A stretch of DNA of 64,000 nt from Saccharomonospora viridis DSM 43017 (GTDB lineage: Bacteria; Actinomycetota; Actinomycetes; Mycobacteriales; Pseudonocardiaceae): positions 2,320,001 through 2,384,000 of the forward strand of contig NC_013159.1 of assembly GCF_000023865.1 (NCBI RefSeq), given 5' to 3'. The position numbers and the translations under genes were made by a program. The first letter of the stretch is position 1. The number at the start of each line of letters is the position of its first letter. Under the pieces are notes generated by a model. The model had not been told where the DNA came from. It did not search any database and was given only the letters and a program-made list of their open reading frames with translations. This document shows positions 45,046-55,179 of the stretch, piece after piece.

Positions 45046-45369
45046 TCAGCTCACGTTCTTCTGCTCTTGCTGCTGGGCGGCTTGCTGCCGCTTCAGCTCG
45101 TCGAGCTGCCGCTGCAACTGCTCCACCTTCTCCTCGGTGCTCATGTTCGTCGCCTGCGCGGCGGTGGACTCAGGCAGTTGACGGGTGTCGGGCTCGGTCG
45201 CCGTGGTGCTGGAGGTCTGGCCGGATTCCCGCATGTCCCTGGTCTCGGCCCGGAAGATCTTCATCGACTTACCGATCGACCTGGCGGCGTCGGGCAGGCG
45301 CTTGGCGCCGAACAGCAGGACCACGACAAGAACCAGAATGATCAAATGCCACGGCTGCAACGCATTCAT
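45046..45369 (-). CDS. tatA: Sec-independent protein translocase subunit TatA
   Basis: Pore-forming component of the Tat system, 107 residues. One N-terminal helix ([20 protein letters not shown], with the FGxKRLP hinge) is followed by the amphipathic helix [20 protein letters not shown] and a long charged, Gln-rich tail ([20 protein letters not shown]) likely coiled coil. ATG 45369 is preceded by AAGGAGG. It sits directly upstream of tatC. The E/Q-rich tail is longer than in many TatA proteins. Confidence 0.96.
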   Translation of the reverse strand: MNALQPWHLIILVLVVVLLFGAKRLPDAARSIGKSMKIFRAETRDMRESGQTSSTTATEPDTRQLPESTAAQATNMSTEEKVEQLQRQLDELKRQQAAQQQEQKNVS

Positions 45370-45389
45370 CGCCTGGCCTCCTTACTCGT

Positions 45390-45626
45390 TCAGGGTCGAT
45401 CGTACTGTGGTGTCGCGTTATCACCTCGGTGACGGCGACGTTCCGTGATCGCGACGCGTACAGCCGCGGACCGCGCCCGCAACAATCCGACCCGATCATT
45501 GGTGCGAGCCGCCACCATGCTCGCCGTCACACGACAGGTGCGCAAGAGCCGAAGTACGCGAAAACCGACGAATCCGCATACGGTCGCCGCGATCACCGCC
45601 AGTGCAACGCTCACCACATACACCAC
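45390..45626 (-). CDS. Probable small single-pass membrane protein between pafC and tatA
   Basis: A 78-residue reading frame in the gap between pafC and tatA. It has one clear hydrophobic segment (VVYVVSVALAVIAATVCGFV) and a basic tail (residues 25-78 rich in Arg, e.g. FRVLRLLRTCRVTASMVAAR). The start GTG 45626 or 45623 is 11-14 bases after the pafC stop; no good ribosome site is seen. The composition is protein-like, and the gene order fits an operon. I have no family name. A longer start at 45743 would overlap pafC heavily and is less likely. Confidence 0.5.
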   Translation of the reverse strand: MVYVVSVALAVIAATVCGFVGFRVLRLLRTCRVTASMVAARTNDRVGLLRARSAAVRVAITERRRHRGDNATPQYDRP

Positions 45627-45636
45627 AGCGACCAGC

Positions 45637-46617
45637 CTAACCAGCCAGGGTTGCGGCGAGATGACGAGTTCGGGCCAATGCCTCGGCCGCCCGCTGTCGC
45701 ACAGCTTGCGCCACGTGCCGGGGTCGCTCCACCGTCGCCTCACCCCCGAGTCGCAGAACCAGCCGTATCAGCCAGGACTCGTCGCCGTACCGCATCCGTA
45801 CCCGCAGTCGACCGCCCTCCAGCTCGGCCAGCTCCTCACACGGGTAGTACTCGGCGACCCATCGCGCGTCAGGCTCCAACACCAGTTCGGCCGCCGGGTA
45901 CTCCGCCCGCTGGGGGAACACCCCCTCCGAAAGGTCCTTCGGAATCGCGGTCTCGGGCGGGGCCGCCCGTTCGTCCAGCACCGTCAACGCGTCGATCCGA
46001 TCCAGCCGGAACAGCCGCACCGCCTCCGCCTTGCGACACCACGCCTCCAGGTAGCTGATGCCCTGCACGATCAGCAACCGCATCGGATCCACGGTGCGTT
46101 CGCTGAGCTCGTCCTTCGACGCCGTGTAGTAGCGCAGCCACAGCGCTCGCCGCTGGCGTACGGCCTCCTGTACCCGCCCACGGGTCTCGACGGTGCTTTC
46201 CGCTTCCCGCATACCGTGGCCCACCACCACGTCGGCAGGACGGACGTCCCCGGAGGCCGCCTCGATCTTGGCGATCGCCCGCCGCACCGCGTCGGTGTCC
46301 ACCACCCCCGGCGTCTCCGCCAACGTTCGCAGCGCGATCAGCAACGCGCTCGCTTCCGCCCCTGTCAGCCGCAGCGGCCTGCGCATCCCGGCGTCGTAGA
46401 TCACCGACACCGTGTCACCGTCGAACGACAGGTCGATCAGATCCCCCGGCCCGTAGCCGGGCAGGCCGCACATCCACAGCAGTTCCAGGTCCTTGCGCAA
46501 CTGCTTGGGCGTGACGTCGAAATCCCGTGCCACCTCGTCGATCCGGATACCCGGACGCGCCAGCAGGTACGGCACCAACGCCAGCAGCCGGGGCAGCCGC
46601 TCGCTCGAGCCGCTCAT
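45637..46617 (-). CDS. pafC: WYL-domain transcriptional regulator PafC
   Basis: Second half of the heterodimeric PafBC activator, which controls the RecA-independent DNA-damage response in actinobacteria. It is a 326-residue protein with an HTH-like N-terminus (RLPRLLALVPYLLARPGIRI, DVTPKQLRKDLELL), a WYL domain (about residues 145-220, with LWLRYYTASKDELSERTVDP) and a C-terminal WCX domain. ATG 46617 overlaps the pafB stop (ATGA), so the two proteins are co-translated. Confidence 0.94.
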   Translation of the reverse strand: MSGSSERLPRLLALVPYLLARPGIRIDEVARDFDVTPKQLRKDLELLWMCGLPGYGPGDLIDLSFDGDTVSVIYDAGMRRPLRLTGAEASALLIALRTLAETPGVVDTDAVRRAIAKIEAASGDVRPADVVVGHGMREAESTVETRGRVQEAVRQRRALWLRYYTASKDELSERTVDPMRLLIVQGISYLEAWCRKAEAVRLFRLDRIDALTVLDERAAPPETAIPKDLSEGVFPQRAEYPAAELVLEPDARWVAEYYPCEELAELEGGRLRVRMRYGDESWLIRLVLRLGGEATVERPRHVAQAVRQRAAEALARTRHLAATLAG

Positions 46618-47597
46618 CGCGACACCCCCTGCACCACACGTTCCCACCGGTCGGCCACCGCCTTGGCCAACACGTCCGGTTCCAGCACGAGCACATCGGG
46701 GCCGTGTTCGGCGATCCAGTCCGCCGCTCTCTCCGGGAACCACAAGTCCAGTTCCACCACGTCGCCGTCCACGTCGGCCACCGTCCGCCGACCCACCACC
46801 CGGGCCTGTCGGCGGATCCCCACCGCACGGCCTTCCGCCAACCACAGCCGGGCCCGCATCACCGGCTCCGAGTTCCGCTCGTCATCGCCGATCCCGGCCA
46901 CGAACTCCACCAGATCCACATCGTCGGGCCTGCTGACCGCACCGGGCTTCCCCACCGTTCGCACGGGTCCGGTGATCCGCGACAGCCGGAAGCACCTCGG
47001 GGCGTCCCGGTCCCGGTCATGCCCCACCAGGTACCAGCGAGCGCGCCACGACACCATGCCCCACGGCTCCACCAGCCGGGACCGCCGCTCCGGTGAGTAC
47101 GCACGCCGATACTCGAACCGCACCACCTGCCCCCGCTGCACCGCGGACAGCAACGACGCGAACGCGGGCTCCGCGTGCACTCTCGGCTCCACGGGCGTCG
47201 CCGCGCTTTCATCGACCTCCACACCGGCGGCACGTAGCTTCACCAACGCCCTACGCGCCGGCCCGGTCAGTTCCGGCGAGTCCCACAGGCGGGCCGCCAA
47301 CGCCACCGCCGCCGCCTCGTCCGGCGCCAGCTCGATGTCCCCCAGCTCGTAGTCCCGTCGCGCGATCCGGTAGCCGTCGACCGTGTCGAACACCGAATTC
47401 CGCCCGGTTTCCAGCGGGATCCCCAGCTCACGCAGCTCCGCCTTGTCCCGCTCGAACATGCGGCCGAACGCCTCGTCACTCGGGGCGTCGGCGTATCCCG
47501 GCACGATTCCGCGAATCCGCTCGGCCGTCAGGTATTGCCGAGTCGACAACAGGGCGAGCACCAGATTCACCAGGCGCTCGGCGCGGGCAGTGGACAT
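46614..47597 (-). CDS. pafB: WYL-domain transcriptional regulator PafB
   Basis: First half of PafBC, 327 residues. N-terminal winged-helix (RLVNLVLALLSTRQYLTAER, FGRMFERDKAELRELGIPL), WYL domain with RGQVVRFEYRRAYSPERR and WYLVGHDRDRD, and a WCX end (PERAADWIAEHGPDVLVL). PafB and PafC together bind promoters of repair genes after damage. It lies between pafA and pafC in the standard actinobacterial order, 70 bases downstream of pafA. Confidence 0.94.
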   Translation of the reverse strand: MSTARAERLVNLVLALLSTRQYLTAERIRGIVPGYADAPSDEAFGRMFERDKAELRELGIPLETGRNSVFDTVDGYRIARRDYELGDIELAPDEAAAVALAARLWDSPELTGPARRALVKLRAAGVEVDESAATPVEPRVHAEPAFASLLSAVQRGQVVRFEYRRAYSPERRSRLVEPWGMVSWRARWYLVGHDRDRDAPRCFRLSRITGPVRTVGKPGAVSRPDDVDLVEFVAGIGDDERNSEPVMRARLWLAEGRAVGIRRQARVVGRRTVADVDGDVVELDLWFPERAADWIAEHGPDVLVLEPDVLAKAVADRWERVVQGVSR

Positions 47598-47668
47598 CTA
47601 CGTAACCATATCGCCCACCGCACCCGCCCCGAGTAAGCCAGGTCACCGCACCACGATCCGTCCGCCGG

Positions 47669-49027
47669 TCACAGCGAGTTGATCAACCGCTCCACCCGCT
47701 CGTCCACCGACCGGAACGGGTCCTTGCACAGCACTGTTCGCTGCGCCTGGTCGTTCAGCTTCAGGTGGACCCAGTCCACCGTGAAGTCCCGCCCCGCCTC
47801 CTGCGCCGCCGCGATGAAGTCACCTCGCAACTTCGCCCGCGTGGTCTGAGGTGGACTGTCCTTGGCCAGCTCGATCTCCCCGTCGTCGGTGATCCGCCGC
47901 ACCATGCCCTTGCGCTGCAGCAGATCGAACACCCCACGCCCCCGCCGGATGTCGTGGTAGGCCAGGTCCAGCTGCGCCACCCGCGGGTCCGACAACGTCA
48001 AGTTGTGCTTACTGCGGTAACGCTCCACCAGGCGGTGCTTGATCGCCCAATCGATCTCGGTGTCGATACTCGAGAAGTCCTGCTGTTCCACCGCATCCAG
48101 TGCCCGTCCCCAAAGGTCGATCAGGTATTGCGTGGTCGGCGACGGATCGCCCGACTCCACGTGCTGCACCGCACGCGCGTAGTACTCCCGCTGGATCTCC
48201 AGGGCCGAGGCCTCCCGGCCACCGGCCAGCCGAACCTGACGCCGCCCCGTCAGGTCGTGACTGATCTCCCGGATCGCTCGGATGGGGTTGTCCAGGGTGA
48301 AGTCCCGGAACTGCACACCCTCTTCGATCATCTGCAGGACCAGGTGCACCGAGCCGACCTTCAGCAAGGTCGTCGGCTCCGCCATGTTCGAATCGCCGAC
48401 GATCACATGCAGCCGGCGGTAGCGTTCCGCGTCGGCGTGCGGTTCGTCCCGCGTGTTGATGATCGGCCGTGACCGCGTGGTCGCGCTGGACACGCCCTCC
48501 CAGATGTGTTCGGCACGCTGCGACAGGCAATACACCCCACCACGGGGGGTCTGCAGCACCTTTCCCGCCCCGCACACCAGCTGCCGCGTCACCAGAAACG
48601 GCAGCAACACGTCGGCCACCCGCGAGAACTCACCCGCACGCGTCACCAGGTAGTTCTCGTGACACCCGTACGAGTTCCCCGCCGAGTCGGTGTTGTTCTT
48701 GAACAGGAAGATGTCGCCGCCGATCCCCTCCTCGGCGAGCCGACGTTCCGCGTCGATCAGCAGATCCTCCAGGATCCGCTCCCCTGCCTTGTCGTGCGTC
48801 ACCAACTGGGCAAGGTCGTCACATTCGGCGGTCGCGTACTCGGGATGCGACCCCACGTCCAGATAGAGCCGGGAACCGTTGGACAGGAACACGTTCGAGG
48901 ACCGACCCCATGACACCACCCGCCGGAACAGGTACCGCGCCACTTCGTCGGGTGACAACCTGCGCTGTCCGTGGAAAGTGCAGGTAACCCCGAACTCGGT
49001 TTCGATCCCAAAGATCCGCCGCTGCAT
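47669..49027 (-). CDS. pafA: Pup--protein ligase PafA
   Basis: Ligase that joins the C-terminal glutamate of Pup to substrate lysines using ATP, marking proteins for the proteasome. Length 452 residues, typical. The carboxylate-amine-ligase fold begins [16 protein letters not shown] and shows [56 protein letters not shown] and DSNMAEPTT. Asp in DVGSHPE is the expected catalytic base. Together with dop, pup, arc and prcBA in this window it completes the pathway. Start ATG 49027. Confidence 0.97.
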   Translation of the reverse strand: MQRRIFGIETEFGVTCTFHGQRRLSPDEVARYLFRRVVSWGRSSNVFLSNGSRLYLDVGSHPEYATAECDDLAQLVTHDKAGERILEDLLIDAERRLAEEGIGGDIFLFKNNTDSAGNSYGCHENYLVTRAGEFSRVADVLLPFLVTRQLVCGAGKVLQTPRGGVYCLSQRAEHIWEGVSSATTRSRPIINTRDEPHADAERYRRLHVIVGDSNMAEPTTLLKVGSVHLVLQMIEEGVQFRDFTLDNPIRAIREISHDLTGRRQVRLAGGREASALEIQREYYARAVQHVESGDPSPTTQYLIDLWGRALDAVEQQDFSSIDTEIDWAIKHRLVERYRSKHNLTLSDPRVAQLDLAYHDIRRGRGVFDLLQRKGMVRRITDDGEIELAKDSPPQTTRAKLRGDFIAAAQEAGRDFTVDWVHLKLNDQAQRTVLCKDPFRSVDERVERLINSL

Positions 49028-49163
49028 CCTTCAAGGGTAGGCGCTTTTCACCACGGTACGGTGAACGAAACAGTTTCAAGACCGAGGTGGCCTAATCATC
49101 GACCCCCGCACCACCCGACTGACTCACCGTCTGCGCCGCGTCAGCGCCCTCGACCGCCTCGTC

Positions 49164-50606
49164 ATGCGGTACAGCGCGGCACTCCCCCACACCCCTGCCG
49201 ACATCGCACTCGTCCGCCTCAGCCGTTGGGCGGACAAGGGGCGACTGTGGTGGTTCGTCGCCGCCCTCCTGGCCATCCGCAAGGGCCCGTCCCGCAGGGC
49301 GGCTCTCCGCGGATTGGCCGCCCTCGGCATCGCCAGTGCCGTCGCCAACCTCGTCGGCAAACCCCTCCTACCCCGCCGCAGGCCCGCCGCCGAGGCCGTC
49401 CCCGAGGTTCGCCGCCTCCGCATCCACCCCACGTCGTCGTCCTTCCCGTCCGGACACGCCGCTTCCGCCGCCGCGTTCGTCACCGCCGCGGCTCTCGAAT
49501 CCCCCCGCCTCGGAGCCGCGCTCATTCCGCTCGGCACGGCCGTCGCCTACTCCCGGCTGCACACCGGTGTGCACTGGCCCAGCGACATCGGCGCCGGAGC
49601 CGCCCTGGGCGCCTTCACCGCGTTGGCCACCCGCCACTGGTGGCCTCCGCACCCCGACGCCCGGGCGCACACCACCCACCCCGCCGACGCACCGGCACTT
49701 CCTGAAGGAGAACGTGTCCTCACCGTCGTCAACCGCAGCTCCGGCACCGCTTCCGACGACCCCACCCCCACCATCCGCGCCCGCTGGCCCCGCACCGAAC
49801 TGCTCCACACCGAGCCCGGCACCGAGCTACGGCTCCAACTCACCGAGGAACTCCGCCACCACGGTGGACGCATCCGCGCGCTCGGCGCCGCGGGCGGGGA
49901 CGGCACGGTCGCGGCCGTCGCCGCCGTCGCCGCCGACCACGGCCTGCCCCTGGCCCTCATCCCCACGGGAACCCTCAACCACTTCGCTCGGGACCTCGGC
50001 ATCCGCGACCTCGCCGACACCGACGTCGCGATCCGTGCCGGTAGCGCCGTGGGCATCGACCTCGGCGAGGTCGAGGTCGACACCGACCACGACACCGTCC
50101 GCCGCCAGTTCATCAACACCGCCAGCCTCGGCGGCTACCCCGAGATGGTGCGACTCCGCGAAACCATCGAACGCCACCACCCCAGATGGCCCTCGGCCAT
50201 CGTGGCCATGGCCCGCACCCTCCGTCACGCCCGGCCCCTACGCATCCGGTTGAACGGCGAGGACATGCTCGTGTGGCTGCTGTTCGTCGGTAACGGCACC
50301 TATGCCCCCAAAGGGGTCATCCCCTCACATCGGCCCGCGCTGGACACCGGCCTGCTCGACGTGCGCTACCTCCGCGCCGACAAACGCTACTCCCGGACCC
50401 GCTTCCTGCTCGCCGTCGTCACCAACACCCTCGCGACCAGTCACGTCTACGCCCAACGCGACCTCGCCGAGGTCGACGTGGTCCTTCTCGACGGCAACCG
50501 TCGCATCGCCACCGACGGGGAGGTCGGGCCGCTGGGGCATCGTTTCCGCTTCCGCAGCCGTCCCAGCGCGCTGAGCGTCTACCGGCCACGCACCCCCACA
50601 CCGTGA
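49164..50606 (+). CDS. PAP2 phosphatase fused to a diacylglycerol kinase-family domain
   Basis: A 480-residue bifunctional-looking lipid enzyme. The N-terminal PAP2 domain (residues 1-170) has KPLLPRRRPAAE, PSGHAASAAAF and SRLHTGVHWPSDIGAG (motifs K-x6-RP, PSGH, SR-x5-H-x3-D). The C-terminal lipid kinase (about 185-475) has LGAAGGDGTVAAVAAV, LPLALIPTGTLNHFARDLGI and a beta-sandwich half. It may cycle a lipid phosphate. The first ATG is 49164, but coding sequence seems to extend upstream to about 49098 without a usual start; the N-terminus is uncertain. Divergent from pafA, opposite in direction to its neighbours. Confidence 0.9.
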   Translation: MRYSAALPHTPADIALVRLSRWADKGRLWWFVAALLAIRKGPSRRAALRGLAALGIASAVANLVGKPLLPRRRPAAEAVPEVRRLRIHPTSSSFPSGHAASAAAFVTAAALESPRLGAALIPLGTAVAYSRLHTGVHWPSDIGAGAALGAFTALATRHWWPPHPDARAHTTHPADAPALPEGERVLTVVNRSSGTASDDPTPTIRARWPRTELLHTEPGTELRLQLTEELRHHGGRIRALGAAGGDGTVAAVAAVAADHGLPLALIPTGTLNHFARDLGIRDLADTDVAIRAGSAVGIDLGEVEVDTDHDTVRRQFINTASLGGYPEMVRLRETIERHHPRWPSAIVAMARTLRHARPLRIRLNGEDMLVWLLFVGNGTYAPKGVIPSHRPALDTGLLDVRYLRADKRYSRTRFLLAVVTNTLATSHVYAQRDLAEVDVVLLDGNRRIATDGEVGPLGHRFRFRSRPSALSVYRPRTPTP

Positions 50607-50644
50607 CCGGAGCGCACCACGATCCAGCCGGCCTCCGGGACGGT

Positions 50645-51472
50645 TCAGGACTCGGCCCAGCGGGTCACCCGCAGTTCGTCCCCCACGGCCACCGCGCCCG
50701 GCCGGGTCACCGCGAATCGCACCCCCAAAGCCACTCCGCCGAAACTACGTCGATACTCCGCCAACGTGCGTAACGGTTCCGGACCCGCGCGCTCGCCGGT
50801 CTGCTGGTCGACCGTCGTCACCACACAGCGGACCGCGAGCTTGGTGAACCCGAGCTCCGCCCGTCCCACCTCGAATCGGCGCACCCGATCCTCGACGTGC
50901 GGCTCCTCCCAGCCGTTCACCACGAGATTCGGGCGGAACCTGTCCATCGGCAACGCCGCGACGCCTTTGTCGGCCAACCGCGCGTTCAACTCCGCCACAC
51001 TGCGTTCGGCCATCAGCAGCACCGCGCTGCTGTCGGCGAACCCCGCCGTGCCCGGTGTCTCCCCGCTGGTCACCCGATCGTGCTCCGGCGGCACCCTCAC
51101 CAACCGGCACGATCGTCCCAACACCGTCGACAACCACTCCGCGACCGGCTCGCCCTGATCGGCACCGCGGAACGGTTCGCCGTGCACACGCACATCCCGA
51201 CGTTCACCCTCGAGGTCCACCTCCAAGGTGAACGGTCCGACGTCGGGTGCCGTCAGCGTCAGTCGGGTGCCGTCGTCGTCGATCTCCGGCCGCACCACGG
51301 CCAGCCGTGGGACGTTGCGCTGACTCACGAACTCGCCGTCGTCGTCCACCACCATGAACACACGGTCGTGGCTCAAACCAGCCGGTCCCAGAACGTCTTC
51401 ACGCAGCGCAACGCCCGCGCAGCCCTTGACGGGATAGGAGAACAGTCCGGTGACCCGAATGCCCGGACTCAG
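50645..51472 (-). CDS. MOSC-domain protein
   Basis: A 275-residue MOSC protein with the N-terminal beta-barrel domain ([40 protein letters not shown]) and the C-terminal MOSC domain ([39 protein letters not shown] with the conserved Cys). Relatives bind molybdenum cofactor or act as mARC-like reductases. No ATG, GTG or TTG precedes the conserved N-terminus. A CTG at 51472-51470 has GGTGAG five bases upstream and overlaps the prcA stop as CTGA, so I place the start there. It follows prcA. Confidence 0.85.
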   Translation of the reverse strand: MSPGIRVTGLFSYPVKGCAGVALREDVLGPAGLSHDRVFMVVDDDGEFVSQRNVPRLAVVRPEIDDDGTRLTLTAPDVGPFTLEVDLEGERRDVRVHGEPFRGADQGEPVAEWLSTVLGRSCRLVRVPPEHDRVTSGETPGTAGFADSSAVLLMAERSVAELNARLADKGVAALPMDRFRPNLVVNGWEEPHVEDRVRRFEVGRAELGFTKLAVRCVVTTVDQQTGERAGPEPLRTLAEYRRSFGGVALGVRFAVTRPGAVAVGDELRVTRWAES

Positions 51473-52236
51473 TTCTGCTCACCGTCGCCGGACGACTTGT
51501 CCGAACCACCGGACGAGCCCGTCCGCTCGTCCTCGGCCGGCATCAGGGACTCCAACTCCGCGCCCGTGATCCGGCGGAACTTCCGGCCGGGCCGCTCACG
51601 GTCGAGGATCGCGACCTCCAACTTGCTCGGCTCGGTCTCGCCGTTACCGCTGGCACCCGACGTGGACGGCGCCCGCAACGCCTCCACGGCCACCGCCAGC
51701 GCGGTGGCCAACTCCATGTCGTCGGAGTACGTCTCCCGCAGCTTCGCGTTGATCGCGTCGGTCTGGCCGCCCATGACCACGAACTTGGGCTCGTCCATCA
51801 CGATCGACCCGTCGTAGGTCAGCCGGTACAACTCGTCCTCGCTCGAGTTGTTGCCGACCTCCGCCACACAGATCTCCACCTCGAACGGCTTCAGCTGCTC
51901 GGTGAAGATCGTGCTCAACGTCTGCGCGTAGACATTCGCCAGCGCCCGCGCGTTCACGTCCCGCCGGTCGTACATGTACCCCTGCAGGTCCACGTGTCGA
52001 ATCCCGCCCCGGCGCAGGCTCTCGAACTCGCTGTACCGCCCCACAGCGGCGAAACCGATGCGGTCATAGATCTCCGAGACCTTGTGCAACGTCGGCGAGG
52101 GGTTCTCCGCGACGAACAACACACCGCCTCGGTACTTGAGCACGACGACGCTCCGTCCCCGCGCAATGCCCTTCCTTGCGAGCTCCGAACGCTCGCGCAT
52201 CAATTGCTCGGGGGAGGCGTACAGCGGCATCGTCAC
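51469..52236 (-). CDS. prcA: 20S proteasome alpha subunit
   Basis: Outer-ring subunit of the actinobacterial 20S proteasome, which forms the gate and docks the Arc/Mpa ATPase. Length 255 residues. N-terminal [20 protein letters not shown] is the gate/H0 helix, followed by [20 protein letters not shown] and the alpha-family [13 protein letters not shown]. The C-terminal tail of about 55 residues is acidic and low-complexity. GTG 52236 or ATG 52230 are both possible starts. Downstream of prcB with a 68-base gap; the stop overlaps the following MOSC gene. Confidence 0.96.
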   Translation of the reverse strand: MTMPLYASPEQLMRERSELARKGIARGRSVVVLKYRGGVLFVAENPSPTLHKVSEIYDRIGFAAVGRYSEFESLRRGGIRHVDLQGYMYDRRDVNARALANVYAQTLSTIFTEQLKPFEVEICVAEVGNNSSEDELYRLTYDGSIVMDEPKFVVMGGQTDAINAKLRETYSDDMELATALAVAVEALRAPSTSGASGNGETEPSKLEVAILDRERPGRKFRRITGAELESLMPAEDERTGSSGGSDKSSGDGEQN

Positions 52237-52304
52237 TGGCGTTGGCTCCGCTCTGCTCGATGGACTACAGGACTACAAGGACTACTCGGACACTGACCCG
52301 CGGA

Positions 52305-53174
52305 TCAACCGAGCTGACCGGGTCGCTCCGAACGCTCACGGACCACCGACTCGGCGATGGACGCCGTCTCTTCCTGGGGCAGCATCACGGCACCGTGCTC
52401 AGCGGTGATCGTGACCACCGTCGGATAGATACGGCGCACGAGGTCCGGACCACCGGTCGCGGTGTCGTCATCGGCCGCGTCATACAACGCTTCGATCGCG
52501 GTTCGCACCGCCGTGTCCGCGTCAGCCTCCGGGTCGTACAACTTCTTCAACGACGACTTCGCATACACCGCACCCGACCCGATGGCGTGGTACCCGGCGT
52601 TTTCCTCGTAACGACCGCCGGTCACGTCGAACGACACGATCCGACCGGCTCGCTTCGGATCGTCCGCGTCGATGTCGTATCCCACGAACAGCGGCAACAC
52701 CGCCAAACCGGCAAGGGCCCCGTCCAGGTTGCCCTTGACCATGTTCGCCAACTTGTTGGCCTTACCGTCCAACGACAGGGAAACGCCCTCGATCTTCTCG
52801 TAATGCGCCAGCTCCACCGTGTAGAGCCGCACCAACTCGAGGGCGATCCCCGCTGTCCCCGCGATGCCCACCGCCGAGTACGCGTCGGTGACGTACACCT
52901 TCTCCAGGTCGCGGCTGGCGATGGTGTTTCCGGTGGTGGCCCTACGGTCACCCGCGATCAGCACACCACCGTTGAACGTCGACGCCACGATCGTGGTCCC
53001 GTGCGGAGGCTCAAAAGCGCTTCCCCCACCCGGAACCGCGGGCATGTTCTCCACCCGCGCACGAGGCAACAGATCAGGAGCCTCGGCCTTGAGGAAATCG
53101 ATGAACGACGACGTCATCGTTGACATATACGCGGCGGGCAACGCGAAGCCCGCGTTTCGCGGCGTGTGTTCCAT
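52305..53174 (-). CDS. prcB: 20S proteasome beta subunit
   Basis: Catalytic proteasome subunit, 289 residues as precursor. A propeptide of 59 residues ends in PPHG, and autocleavage exposes Thr60 ([20 protein letters not shown], with the catalytic Thr1, Asp17-type and Lys33-type residues in the following strands). The propeptide has the [16 protein letters not shown] motif typical of actinobacteria. ATG 53174. It precedes prcA and follows pup in the standard order. Confidence 0.97.
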   Translation of the reverse strand: MEHTPRNAGFALPAAYMSTMTSSFIDFLKAEAPDLLPRARVENMPAVPGGGSAFEPPHGTTIVASTFNGGVLIAGDRRATTGNTIASRDLEKVYVTDAYSAVGIAGTAGIALELVRLYTVELAHYEKIEGVSLSLDGKANKLANMVKGNLDGALAGLAVLPLFVGYDIDADDPKRAGRIVSFDVTGGRYEENAGYHAIGSGAVYAKSSLKKLYDPEADADTAVRTAIEALYDAADDDTATGGPDLVRRIYPTVVTITAEHGAVMLPQEETASIAESVVRERSERPGQLG

Positions 53175-53267
53175 GCGTGCTCGTGGTTCCCCTCGACGAG
53201 GATGAACAGGACAACGTGCTTACCGACCTTCGATGATCGATAAGCCTAGGAGATAGGCCCGCGCCGC

Positions 53268-53459
53268 TTACTCGCCGCCCTTCTGAACGTAGGCACGCAC
53301 GAAGTCCTCCGCGTTCTCCTCCAGCACGTCGTCGATCTCGTCGAGGATCGTGTCCACGTCCTCGCCGACCTTCTCCCGACGCTCCTGGCCCGCAGGGGCA
53401 GCGGCCTCGACGTCGTCGGAATCTCCACCACCGTGCTTCTCGATACGCTCCTGAGCCAT
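53268..53459 (-). CDS. pup: Prokaryotic ubiquitin-like protein Pup
   Basis: Intrinsically disordered 63-residue modifier. The helix-forming region EKVGEDVDTILDEIDDVLEE binds the coiled coils of Arc/Mpa, and the C-terminus is VRAYVQKGGE. The last residue is Glu, not Gln, so Pup would be ready for PafA without deamidation by Dop. ATG 53459 has GGGAGG upstream. It lies between dop and prcB. Confidence 0.97.
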   Translation of the reverse strand: MAQERIEKHGGGDSDDVEAAAPAGQERREKVGEDVDTILDEIDDVLEENAEDFVRAYVQKGGE

Positions 53460-53573
53460 ACTCGCCTCCCGGTCTGGCCACTTACCTCTAGACTACCCAG
53501 AGTTGTGCGCTTTCGGGGCCCCGTCATCGTCCCGGCGTACCGCCATCGGTTCCCGACACCTTCGGTGAACAGC

Positions 53574-55076
53574 TCATTTCGCTGAGGTCAAGGCCTCCAC
53601 CAACTCCTCAGCCGTCTCCGCCTCGTCCAGCAATTGGCCCACGTGCGCCTTGGTGCCCCGTAGCGGTTCCAGGGTCGGAATCCGCACCAGGGACTCCTTA
53701 CCCACGTCGAAGATCACCGAATCCCACGACGCCGCCGCGATCGAGTCCGCGTACTTCTCCAACGCCCGGCCGCGGAAGTAGGCCCGGGTGTCCGCCGGCG
53801 GAGTCGTCATGGCCGCCTGCACTTCTTCCTCGCTGACCAGGCGCTTCATCGATCCACGCGCCACCAGTCGGTTGTACAGACCCTTGTCCAACCGCACATC
53901 CGAGTACTGCAGGTCGACCATGTGCAACCGCGGCGACGACCACCCCAGCGAATCCCGCTCCCGATACGCCTCCAACAGCCGCAGCTTCGCAGGCCAGTCG
54001 AGTCGGTCAGCGCACTCCTGCGGGTCCCGAGCCAGCGCGTCGATCGTCTCGCCCCACAGCCGCAGGATCTCCTTCGACTGCTCGTCGGCCCCCACCCGCT
54101 CCAAGTGCTGCGTCGCGAGGTCGTGGTAAGCGGACTGCAGATCGAGTGCCGTGTACCTGCGCCCGTTGGCGAGTTCCACGGTCGTCTTCAGCGTCGGGTC
54201 GTGGCTGATCTCATGGACCGCCCGCACCGGCTGATCCAGTTTCAGGTCGTCGAACTGCACCCCGTGCTCGATCATGTCGATCACCAGCGCGGCGGTGCCC
54301 AGCTTCAGATACGTGGCGTACTCCGCCAGGTTCGCGTCCCCGATGATGACGTGCAGCCGCCGGTACTTGTCGGCATCGGCGTGCGGCTCGTCGCGCGTGT
54401 TGATGATCCCCCGTTTGAGCGTGGTCTCCAGACCGACCTCGACTTCGATGTAGTCAGCACGTTGCGACAGCTGGAACCCGGGCTTCTCACCCTGCTGACC
54501 GATGCCCACCCGACCGGATCCGGTGATCACTTGTCGGGACACGAAGAACGGCGTCAGCCCCGCGATCACCGCCGTGAACGGTGTCGAGCGCTTCATCAGG
54601 TAGTTCTCGTGCGTGCCGTAACTGGCGCCCTTGCCGTCGATGTTGTTCTTGTAAAGCTGCACCGGCGCCTGTCCCGGCACGGTGGCCGCCCGCCTCGCGG
54701 CCTCCTCCATCACCCGCTCGCCCGCCTTGTCCCAGATGACCGCGTCCCGGGCGTTCGTCACCTCGGGGGCGGAGTACTCGGGATGAGCGTGATCGACGTA
54801 GAGCCGGGCACCGTTGGTGAGGATCACGTTCGCCGCCCCGAGATCCTCCATATCGGGGTCCTGTCCCTGCTGCGTCGGACTGCCGAGGTCGAACCCCCGG
54901 GCGTCCCGCAACGGTGACTCCACTTCGTAATCCCAGCGAGCCCGACGTGCCCGCGGAATGTCCGCGGCCGCCGCGTAGGCCAACACCACCTGGGTGGACG
55001 TCAGTACCGGGTTCGCAGTCGGGTCGCCTGGCACCGCGATCCCGTACTCCACCTCGGTTCCCATGATCCGGCGCAT
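53574..55076 (-). CDS. dop: Pup deamidase/depupylase Dop
   Basis: Homologue of PafA that removes Pup from proteins and, where Pup ends in Gln, deamidates it. Length 500 residues. The fold shows [40 protein letters not shown] (catalytic Asp region), [38 protein letters not shown] and a long loop (about residues 40-60, [20 protein letters not shown]) characteristic of Dop. In this genome Pup ends in Glu, so depupylation is the likely main job. Start ATG 55076. Confidence 0.97.
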   Translation of the reverse strand: MRRIMGTEVEYGIAVPGDPTANPVLTSTQVVLAYAAAADIPRARRARWDYEVESPLRDARGFDLGSPTQQGQDPDMEDLGAANVILTNGARLYVDHAHPEYSAPEVTNARDAVIWDKAGERVMEEAARRAATVPGQAPVQLYKNNIDGKGASYGTHENYLMKRSTPFTAVIAGLTPFFVSRQVITGSGRVGIGQQGEKPGFQLSQRADYIEVEVGLETTLKRGIINTRDEPHADADKYRRLHVIIGDANLAEYATYLKLGTAALVIDMIEHGVQFDDLKLDQPVRAVHEISHDPTLKTTVELANGRRYTALDLQSAYHDLATQHLERVGADEQSKEILRLWGETIDALARDPQECADRLDWPAKLRLLEAYRERDSLGWSSPRLHMVDLQYSDVRLDKGLYNRLVARGSMKRLVSEEEVQAAMTTPPADTRAYFRGRALEKYADSIAAASWDSVIFDVGKESLVRIPTLEPLRGTKAHVGQLLDEAETAEELVEALTSAK

Positions 55077-55179
55077 ACCCCCAGCCTACGGGTCCCCGGC
55101 GAAAAACCCTCGCCGAAACAACGGACCGGAGGAATAAACCGTTGCGTCTCGCTCGGGCGCAGTACCGACGAGTGAAACG

